Assembly: GCA_903632075.3 (NCBI GenBank)
Contig: CAHIKZ030005201.1
Span: 3,198,475 to 3,262,474 of the forward strand
Direction: 5' to 3'
From: Acanthosepion pharaonis
Lineage: Eukaryota > Mollusca > Cephalopoda > Sepiida > Sepiidae
DNA length: 64,000 nt
Positions 56,595-64,000 of this stretch are shown piece by piece (the stretch's first letter is position 1; each line of letters opens with the position of its first letter). Position numbers and translations under genes: made by a program. The notes under the pieces are model-generated. The model saw only the letters and a program-made list of their open reading frames with translations. It ran no database searches and was not told where the DNA came from.

Positions 56595-56845
56595 TTGGAA
56601 AAAACAAACAAAAATCATTAAATGCAATTATGTTGTTTAAAATGAATGAAATGTCGACGCCTGACGTTTCGGTTTAATAAACCTTTTTCAAGACAATATT
56701 TTAAAATACAATTCAGTTCAATTTGACAAAGACGATGGACATAAACAACAAGTCTTATCCAAAAACATATTGTCTTGAAAAGGTTTATTAAACCGAAACA
56801 CACATTTTAACATAATTGCATTTTAATGATTTTTGTTTTTTCCAA

Positions 56846-56870
<25 letters not shown>
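56595..56870. repeat. ~100-bp inverted repeat between (TA)n tracts
   Basis: The left arm (aaatttggaaaaaacaaaca at 56590 through aataaacctttttcaagaca near 56693) and the right arm (attgtcttgaaaaggtttat at 56769 through tttttccaaatttt near 56850) are reverse complements over about 100 bp, with small indels and a ~70-bp loop. GGTTTATTAAACCGAAAC occurs once per arm in opposite orientation. Both ends abut long (TA)n tracts. Confidence 0.85.

Positions 56871-56918
<48 letters not shown>
56850..56918. repeat. (TA)n microsatellite
   Basis: More than thirty TA units. Confidence 0.95.
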
Positions 56919-56922
<4 letters not shown>

Positions 56923-57660
56923 TACAATTAATAAAGGTTTGTTGCCTAACTGATTGATGTTAGCTTTAGCATCCCGACTCCAGAGTTTCGTACACCGATC
57001 CGTATGTCCATTCGTCAGTGGATATCAGTAATTGACTGTTTATACCTCTTAATTTTTCTTTTTTATAAGCACTTATCATTCGTACAAGTTTTATTTTTTC
57101 ACACTGTTTGTGTACGTGTGTGCATTCGCACGTCCGTTTGCGCGGATTTGTGTACATGGAGGGCACGGTGATCATTTGTCCTTTTCGTCGCTTTCTTTTC
57201 TTTTCCGATTTCCAATCACACTTTAGCCTTTCTTCCCTTTTCGTCTTTTCTTACAATTGGTGCCATTTGGTATCCATTTTTTTCTTTCTAGGCTGGCTGT
57301 AGTTTTTATTTATTCATCGTTCTCGTCTTTTCTTGAGTTAAGAAAATTGTATTTCTTTTTTTACATAAATAATCAATTTTAATGCTTAAATGATAAAGTA
57401 AATATTTATATATATCTTCCCTTGACTATGATTTCGTTTTCTTATCTGGTTTGGTAATATCTTAAGTACTGTTAGGATATTAATTGTAGGAGTTAAAGTT
57501 TATAATTAAATTCGCATTTATTATTGTTTGAATTTGAGTGCATATGCATGTATTCCGACGTTTGCGCAGATGCACACACACAAACGAGCGTTCACAAGCA
57601 CATGCACACTTGTGTCTGTGCTTTGCTATTAATAAACTAGTATATATATATATATTAGAT
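56919..57660. other. Unassigned region
   Basis: No coding region or repeat family recognised; short (TA) and (CA) runs near 57570-57650. Confidence 0.45.
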
Positions 57661-57664
57661 ATAC

Positions 57665-58480
57665 ATATATATTAGGTACCATCAAAATGTATGCATCAGT
57701 GGTAGGTTGACAAAGCTGGTAACAAGCAGAAAAAGGAAAAGGAAAATATAAGAAATGCGGCTGATTCGGACAACTGAGACCGTGTCTGTAATGGCCAAAT
57801 CAAAAAGAGTCCCTTTCCGCTGGTAAGCTTCTTTTTTTTAGGAAGATTAAACAAGAGGAATGTGGGGTGCTGGGATACAGCTGAGGCAGTCTGAGTTAAC
57901 TCACTTTGTTGAATTGTTCACCCAAAGAGACCATTTGGCTATAAAAGTAAAAAAAAAAAAAAAACTATTTCTTCAGATCGGCTTGTAAAATCACACCCAC
58001 ATCTGCGCCTTCTAAAGTACACCTGAGTCCTGAATTTAAGATTAATCAAAGGAGGAAATAACCCGGTCGAATGAGTGTATTTATTCATTTATTCATGAAG
58101 AATGCTTGGTCTACTTTGGAATTACTTGCTGTATTTTTGTCAATCAAATGCTTCCGCTTCAGAAATCTCAATAATATCTTTAGAGCAGTTGATGCTATTT
58201 ATTTACTTACCGAAAATTTTGTTTACTTTCCGAAAGTATCACAACCAAGGTGCAATTTGTTAAAGAAAACACAAATTAAAAGATATTGATAATTACGGAA
58301 TCATTATTCATTAGCACATACATGAAATGCTTCCGATAATAATTAAATAAATGTGTCTATGGAAAACGTTCACTCTTCTTATGCTTCGAATGCATTTGGC
58401 TCTGGAATAGAAAAAAAAAATGAAAAGAAAGACTGCATTGAACATCGGGAAACAATATCCTGAAGACTATTTATTTGATA
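57665..58480 (+). repeat. AT-rich dispersed repeat family, left part
   Basis: ggtaccatcaaaatgtatgc, catcagtggtaggttgacaa and taagattaatcaaaggagga parallel 12893-12985. tggtctactttggaattact at 58103 parallels 13149. The stretch 58335-58480 (tctatggaaaacgttcactc, gcatttggctctggaata, aacaatatcctgaagac) is the reverse complement of about 63500-63620. Confidence 0.7.
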
Positions 58481-59208
58481 CTAGCAGCATGGCCCGACGT
58501 TGCCCGTACTTGATAAAAAAAAATTTTACGACTCATACAGCAATCTCTATCACTTGACTTAAAATATTTTTTGCCCTTCCTTGTTTTTAAAGGAGTGCCC
58601 TTTTCCGTGCTGATGTTGCTACATGCCTTACTTCTTGCCTATCTCATACTGCGATTTTCTTCTCAGCTCTATACTAAACATTAAATCTGTTACGAAAAAA
58701 GAACTAAACAAAATGAACACAAAACGATCAGCTTAAAAAAAAAAGGACTCGTAATTGAAAAGCCGAATGAAAAAGAATGTTAAAAAACAAATACTTTTTC
58801 ACACCCAACCCAGTTCTGCGGAATCAGAATCAACGTTGAGTTTAAGCAAGCGAATGAGCCAATTGGAGTAAAGTGCCATGCAGATTTAAATTTTTCCCAA
58901 TGCAGCTATCGATATTTTTTGCGTGCAAACATGCTTGGTAACATTCGTGTCAGTCAGCTGTTGGCTCTCACGCTGGCCAATACAATCTTCCTGCCTATTC
59001 GTGGTAGCCAGCTATAGGCTCTCACTCTGGCCAGTACAAAATGGCTGCAAACTACATGAAAACTGCCATAGAAGCATGAAAAAATCGATTATTTCCACTA
59101 TCGATGGGAGTTGGGAAATGCAAAGTCGCTCTTGGCCTTTCCGCTAACTTGGAGCATGTGCATGTAAATTTTGGTGCAAATCCGTCGAAAATTGCGGCCG
59201 TGCATTCG

Positions 59209-59266
<58 letters not shown>

Positions 59267-59286
59267 CCTGCTTTTATAGATAGAGA
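58481..59286 (-). mobile_element. Non-autonomous Helitron
   Basis: Read on the minus strand it begins TCTCTATCTATAAAAGCAGG, continues with a long (TG)n tract and aacgaatgcacggccgcaat, and ends GTCGGGCCATGCTGCTAG. The 5' TC, the 3' CTAG and insertion between A and T without target duplication are the Helitron rules. About 10 nt before the end, a degenerate GTACGG-GCAACG-TCGGGC hairpin stands where Helitrons carry their terminator. The empty site at 63497/63498 fixes both ends. At 806 bp it has no Rep/helicase coding capacity. Confidence 0.9.
59211..59265. repeat. (AC)n microsatellite inside the Helitron
   Basis: About 27 AC units near the element's 5' end, a common place for microsatellites in Helitron relatives. 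Confidence 0.95.
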
Positions 59287-59730
59287 TTAAAGCTACAATT
59301 TTAATTTATCTTTTGGTACCTCCTATTTTCGATAAAAAACAAAAAATGAACAAAAACAGCATAGCATGATGAAAAAAGAACCCAAACTTAATAAAAACAA
59401 AGTTTTATCCCCAAAATTATTTCTGTTATTATTAAGAGAAATTAAAAATATATATATTTTTAATTATTATTATTTTATTAATTTTTTTAATCCTTTCTAT
59501 CACGTTTGAAATTTTGGTTAAAAATCTAATAATTAATTTAGTAATATTTATACTGAGTGTTTCAGCACCTTTTTTCGTGTGAAAAGCACATTGATTTGGA
59601 AATTCTTGCAAAAATCAAATAATTGTTGGATTTTAATGAAATTTTCAGGACTTATTCACAAATGAATGAAATTACTTTTGAAGATATTTCTTTTTAGAAA
59701 ATCTTCGTAAAATATTTTTACATATAAGAT
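59287..59730 (-). repeat. AT-rich dispersed repeat family, module A (inverted)
   Basis: Continuation of the 57.7-58.5 kb copy beyond the Helitron: ttaaagctac, ggtacctcctattttcgata, agcatagcatgatgaaaaaa, ttggaaattcttgcaaaaat and ttaatgaaattttcaggact are reverse complements of blocks at 63490-63100. Confidence 0.75.
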
Positions 59731-59739
59731 CCTGCAGGG

Positions 59740-59930
59740 GCGTTTGCAGTCACTTGTCAAGACTGTGTTGGGACCTGAGCAGACCTGCGCTGTGAAGGGC
59801 CGAACAATTCAGACCAATCTGCATTTGCTCCGCACGATCCTAGAGGGTGTAAAAGACGACGAGGCCGCACTGATCAATTTGGATCGGTTCAAGGAATTTG
59901 ATAGGATCGACCACCGCTATTTCATTAATA
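59740..59930 (+). pseudogene. L1-Tx1 type RT fragment
   Basis: LQSLVKTVLGPEQTCAVKGR then TNLHLLRTILEGV and EAALINLDRFKEFDRIDHRY, containing RT motif A. The window's 18.3-18.5 kb copy has the same sequence with stops; here it is open for about 65 codons. Both ends are cut abruptly. Confidence 0.82.
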
Positions 59931-60189
59931 TTTCGATGTTTTGTTGTCATATTTTTCCATGCGTCTCGTCTCTGAATATTAAAGAGAAAGAAAAATAAAT
60001 ACAATTTTGTTGTTAGTTACTCACCAACAAATAATTTTCTCTCAAACAAGAGCTTCTTATTTCTTATCCTTTTCAGTGTGTGACTCTAACAAAAATTAGG
60101 AAAAACCAAACCCACATCAACAAGAATTTAAATCATCATCTTTATTATTTATTTTATTTTGAGTCCTGGGTTTTTCCAATTGCATAGTA
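59931..60189. other. Unassigned region
   Basis: AT-rich, nothing recognised. Confidence 0.45.
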
Positions 60190-60500
60190 CGCATGCGTAG
60201 TAAAAGGTGTCTCTGTTCGCGGTGTTTACTCGTTCCCCCACCCGAACGAGATGTGACACAAAGTTGTTTTAAAGTGGGGAACCGAGCGCGTACACCCAGG
60301 CAAGGGACAAAAATTCCCCTCAGCCCCCGCAACTGTCGGTTGCGCTGGCCTCCCTCTGGTGCAATGGGATGGCGCAGCCTCGGGCAGTTCTTCCCCAGGG
60401 CTGGGCACCTCTCAGTATTATTTTCTCAGTTTTCCCTCTGTCTTTAGACAGAGAAGCCCCTGAGCGTACTCTGCCCAAAGACAGAGACGCAACTGAGAGA
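60190..60500 (-). repeat. GC-rich hairpin SINE-like element (copy S6, diverged)
   Basis: On the minus strand: a CTCTGTCT/AGACAGAG stem (60435-60452 on plus), GGGGAATTTTTGTCCC, gcctgggtgtacgcgctcgg and caactttgtgtcacatctcg, in the order seen in other copies. Several open frames on both strands here are by-products of high GC. Confidence 0.6.
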
Positions 60501-60825
60501 TGATAAGTGATGCGAAATACCACAAAGGAGGAATTTTCGCGCTGATATCTCTGTTCGTTTAGTTCCTCTGAAAGAAATGACTTTTATTGCTGCACAGATT
60601 TCCCGATTTGCTAATTAAAAATTAATTATATAAATTATTTTCCTGAAATCTTAATATTAATGTTAATAAAATCAAAAAGAGGGTGTATTGAAATAACTTT
60701 AAAATATTTTATTCATGTTTCAATAAAAATATCAATAAGCATGTTTTGGAAGAATAACAGCGTATTATTTTCCAACAGGATTTCGAATGTCAATTTTCAA
60801 GACATTTGTTAGTTGAATTCTCTTG
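60501..60825. other. Unassigned AT-rich region
   Basis: Nothing recognised between two hairpin-SINE blocks. Confidence 0.45.
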
Positions 60826-61268
60826 TCAACCACTCTGCCTTCCGGTGGAGAGGAACCCAGACGAAGCTATGCGAAGGGTAGAGTCTCGTCTGGGGGCTTT
60901 CCTCCCGGATACTTTCGGGGGATTGGCAGGGGAGGAGATTTGAATTTTTCCTGTCGCGATGGATGCTGCAGACGTAGTAGCTGTTTTCTGTGCCGGAGGC
61001 CTTTTCTCCCTCCCCCGACCCCGTTGCGTGACATCTGTTACCAGTGGTATAGCCATCTATTATTAGCTTCGACGAGCTCAGCTTAGCTAAGACCAAATAA
61101 GTCCAGCTCAGACCAGCGGACCGAATGGAAACACTCGGGTCCCTATGTTAAAAACCGCCCCTGTGTCACAACCTGGCTCAGTGCGAGGTCAATTAAATTT
61201 CGGTAGAGTCTCGTCTGGGGTGGTGGGGGGTTAGACAAACCCGACCAGGTGTATACGGGTTTTAGAAA
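60826..61268 (+). repeat. GC-rich hairpin SINE-like element (copy S7, interrupted or rearranged)
   Basis: ctctgccttccggtggagag and a main hairpin CCCAGACGAAGC...TCTCGTCTGGG (60856-60894) open the element. aaaccgcccctgtgtcacaa near 61143 looks like a tail. A second, downstream set (ggtagagtctcgtctgggg, gttagacaaacccgaccagg, gtgtatacggg, 61200-61260) belongs to another copy. The middle (60900-61130) is GC-rich and unlike the other copies. Confidence 0.65.
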
Positions 61269-61283
61269 ATCTTGGTAAAAAAA

Positions 61284-61287
<4 letters not shown>

Positions 61288-61318
<31 letters not shown>
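61288..61318. repeat. (TA)n microsatellite
   Basis: An uninterrupted TA run. Confidence 0.95.
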
Positions 61319-61320
<2 letters not shown>

Positions 61321-61385
61321 CAGATTTTAGGGCAGGAATTTTGTTATTAGGGAAATTAGGACTCCTTGGAGAATGTATCTTAGCT

Positions 61386-61495
61386 TAGATGTGGCACAAA
61401 GCCGAAACTATGGGACACCTTGTGAGGATCGAACTCACTATGTCGTAAATTGTTTTACAGGCAAGACAAGCTTGCTAACCATTACCACGTCGATA
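61386..61495 (-). repeat. tRNA-derived SINE (family T)
   Basis: On the minus strand: gacgtggtaatggttagcaa (A box), agtgagttcgatcctcacaa (B box), then tttcggctttgtgccacatc. Same block order as at 20.8 and 50.7 kb. Confidence 0.8.
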
Positions 61496-62689
61496 TATAT
61501 CTAAAGCTAATCCGTATGAAAAGATTCCCATATTCAATCTAATTTTACTAACCGTCTTGCTTCATTAGTAGATAAAGATTTTTGTTTAAATCATACGTGT
61601 TAGTAAATTTCTTCTGTTAATAATCTTTTTCAACATTCCCTAAAAAAAGTGCAATAAGCAAACAGAGTTTATTGTAGTGTTTCTTTATGTACCCTTTTTA
61701 ATTAATTTTTTTATATAATTTTACATTTTTTTTACTATATAAATTGTTATAGTCTCTGTTAAAAAAGCGCAATAAATGAACAATTTCTTTTTAAACTCTA
61801 GAATTCATACACTCTGAAATTTGAATGTATGAATTTTCATTTTCATGTTTTATCCATTCCACTCAGTTTAAAAATTAATTTTCAATAAATGAAAAGGTTT
61901 TCTTGAAGATTTTTTTCTAGCTTTAACTGAAAGCTAAATGATTAAATTTACTACTTCCAGTAAAGCAACAAAAATACCCTGATATACATCAAGCAGTAAT
62001 TTTATTGATTGAATCTCAAAATTTTAGTCGTTTTAAAAAAAAATCCATTTAAATGATTGACACATTTTGACTCATTTGAAAACAAAATTTAATTTCGGTT
62101 TTAAAAAACTTCAGAAAATAAAATCTATATATGTGACACGTTTTTTGAGGAAAATTAGCAAATTTTAAAGTTAATTTAATCTGATTTGAAATAAATATTG
62201 CTTACTTATAGTATAAAAATTTAGTGTTCAAACATTTTTTAATTGTGTTGACAGCTAAGTATGGTTGACTAGAATTATATAAATTTACGATATCTGAGTG
62301 AACGCATTTTTTTTTGTTTTAACTACCTAGTAATTTTTACAAATTAACATATTTTCAGAAATTATCTAGTATTTTATTGAATTTTAGTTACTTTAGCTTG
62401 AAGATGATTTCTAAAAAAAGTAATAAAATTTAAAATATTATAAAATATTCTTAAATTAATTTAAAATTTAAATACATAGATATTTAATAACATAGATATT
62501 AATGAAATACAATGATAGATGCAACTCAATAATTTATTAAATCTTATCTTTGTTTTATTTATTTTTAATTTATATTTTTAATATCTTATTTTTCATTTTA
62601 TTCTTTTTATTATCAACTGTTATTATATTTGTTATGAAAATTTTATAGTACTTAAAAAATTTTATTATTAATTCTATAATTGTTTATCT
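61496..62689. other. AT-rich region without recognised genes
   Basis: Low-complexity AT-rich DNA on both strands; no gene or element assigned. Confidence 0.5.
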
Positions 62690-63010
62690 TTTTTATTTTT
62701 TATTGATCTTTTCAGTTTTTGATTCGTAAATATAGTTTTCACCGGATTGAAATGATGCAGAATTTTAAATAATTTATTATTATAATTAAAATTTAAAAAA
62801 ATGAAATCAGTTCTTGTAAAAATTCATTATTCATTGAAAAAAAAACAAAAAATACCTTTTTCTTAAGTCAATAATGTCTTTAAAAATCTTAATTATAAAA
62901 GCAATTAAAAGCAATTTTAATTAAATAATGTCAGTTTTATTGCATTTTTTTATTTTACGATTCAAAGTAGATTTTCGGTAATTGGGAAGGGGGATTCTGT
63001 TTTCCAAAAA
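62690..63010 (-). repeat. AT-rich dispersed repeat family, module B (inverted)
   Basis: The reverse complement carries ttaccgaaaatctactttga, gaatcgtaaaataaaaaaat, caatgaataatgaatttttac-like sequence, tgcatcatttcaatccggtg and aaaactatatttacgaatca, parallel to 13225-13455. Confidence 0.75.
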
Positions 63011-63019
63011 TGTCCTGCT

Positions 63020-63670
63020 CTTAACTAATAAAACAAATATTAAGATTGAAATTTAATTTCTCGAAATTTCATGAAATGTAAGTGGATGGGTAATATATGT
63101 AAAAAATATTTTTACGAAGATTTTCTAAGAAGAAATATTCTCAAAAATAATTTCATTCAGTTGTAAATAAGTCCTGAAAGTTTCATTAAAATCCAACGAT
63201 TTGATTTTTGCAAGAATTTCCAAATCAATGTGTTTTTCATCTGAAAAAAAAAATCATCATAAATATTACGTAGACCGCTGAGTTAAAAAAAAAAAAATTA
63301 ACCAAAATTTCAAAGATTAAAATAATTAATAAAATAGTTAATAAAATAATAAAAAAAATATTTTAATCTTTTCTTTTAATAATAACACAAACATTTTGAC
63401 GATAAAACTGTTTTTATTAAATTTGGGGCCTTTTTCATCATGTTATACTGTTTTTGTTTTTTTCCCGTAAAAATTGGAGATCTCAAAAGAGCTTTAATAT
63501 CAAATAAATGGTCTTCAGGATATTGTTTCCTAATGTTCAATGTAGTCTTTTTCTTTTGTATTCCAGAGCCAAGTGCATTCGAAACATAAGAGTTAACGCT
63601 TTCCATGAACACATTTATTTTGTTGCGGGTTATGGCTGAGTGAAAATGTATCAGAAGGATATTTATGTAA
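63020..63670 (+). repeat. AT-rich dispersed repeat family, module A with empty Helitron site
   Basis: tttctcgaaatttcatgaaa, ctgaaagtttcattaaaatc and agaatttccaaatcaatgtg parallel 38.8-39.0 kb. tttttcatcatgttatactg, then gagctttaatatcaaataaa and aggatattgtttcctaatgt, are the inverse of 59.3 and 58.46 kb without the Helitron. The intact junction is gctttaa|tatcaa at 63497/63498. Confidence 0.78.
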
Positions 63671-64000
63671 GACAAAGATTATGCGTGCTTATTATGCATT
63701 ATCCCACAACACGTAGATCAAATAAAGAATATAAGGACAATTTGCATTGCAAGAAATTACTGAAGACACAGTGGTTAGAGATCCAACGATAAAGATATTT
63801 TTATATATACAATAGATATACATGCAAGGATAAACAAAATATTTGTTGATTGTGGAAAATTGAGACAAGGTTATGAAGAATGTTCATGAAGAAATTTGGT
63901 CAATAAAAATTAATAGTTTTGATTTGTTAGTGAAATTAAAATAATTTGGTTTCTGCAAGAAAAAATCTCAAGTGTGTTCGTTGAAATATTAGTGTGTATG
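63671..64000. other. Unassigned right edge
   Basis: AT-rich DNA with no recognised feature. Confidence 0.5.

Noticed and set aside
60190..61096. Overlapping 60-95 codon ORFs on both strands
   Set aside because: They follow from high GC in hairpin-SINE copies; frames are not shared between copies.

Overview
The window is animal nuclear DNA: AT-rich, full of (TA)n, (AC)n and (AAT)n microsatellites, and packed with decayed transposable elements. I recognise no intact host gene, rRNA, functional tRNA, operon or CRISPR array. The mix of families (CR1/L2-type, RTE/endonuclease-RT type, L1-Tx1 type and R4/Dong-type non-LTR elements, Penelope-like elements with GIY-YIG domains, two Ty3/gypsy lineages, Tc1/mariner elements, Helitrons, tRNA-derived SINEs) fits an invertebrate, but the sequence alone does not fix the phylum. 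Nearly every coding stretch is a 5'-truncated or frameshifted fragment, so I annotate most as pseudogenes or mobile elements.

Layout. 0-10 kb: a gypsy LTR fragment, a diverged tandem duplication, a GC-rich hairpin SINE, two Helitron-like 5' ends, endonuclease-RT LINE pieces, CR1-like pieces and a mariner-like transposase N-terminus. 10-13 kb: a decayed gypsy element (LTR, primer site, gag, protease, start of RT) joined to a different RT with a YMDD motif. 13-17 kb: AT-rich dispersed repeats and a minus-strand endonuclease-RT LINE. 18-21 kb: a large Tx1-type ORF2 remnant with two tRNA-type SINEs at its tail. 22.5-24.5 kb: R4/Dong-like fragments, each beside an (AAT)n tract. 24.47-25.33 kb: an internally deleted gypsy-type LTR element inside such a tract. 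25.4-33.35 kb: an ~8 kb minisatellite with a 32-bp core separated by (AAT)n. 34-35.5 kb: a tandem pair of hairpin SINEs, repeated leader-like DNA and a 93-codon ORF. 38 and 48 kb: Penelope-like GIY-YIG remnants. 44-47.5 kb: two oppositely oriented Tx1-type fragments (ORF2 end and ORF1). 52-55 kb: CR1-like copies, one carrying a nested Tc1/mariner deletion derivative and a nested hairpin SINE. 56.6-56.9 kb: a long inverted repeat. 58.5-59.3 kb: a non-autonomous Helitron whose empty site exists at 63.5 kb.

How the parts relate. Three observations go beyond a repeat graveyard. (1) A GC-rich SINE-like family has several stem-loops whose base pairs covary between copies, pointing to a constrained RNA fold. 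(2) Two SINE families and one Tx1-type LINE copy share a tail motif (GCCTTGTGCCACAT), suggesting a LINE/SINE partnership. (3) R4/Dong-like fragments sit in (AAT)n tracts beside a giant (AAT)n-based satellite, consistent with a TAA-targeting retrotransposon and its target array. All identifications rest on reading translations and repeats by eye; no database search was run.
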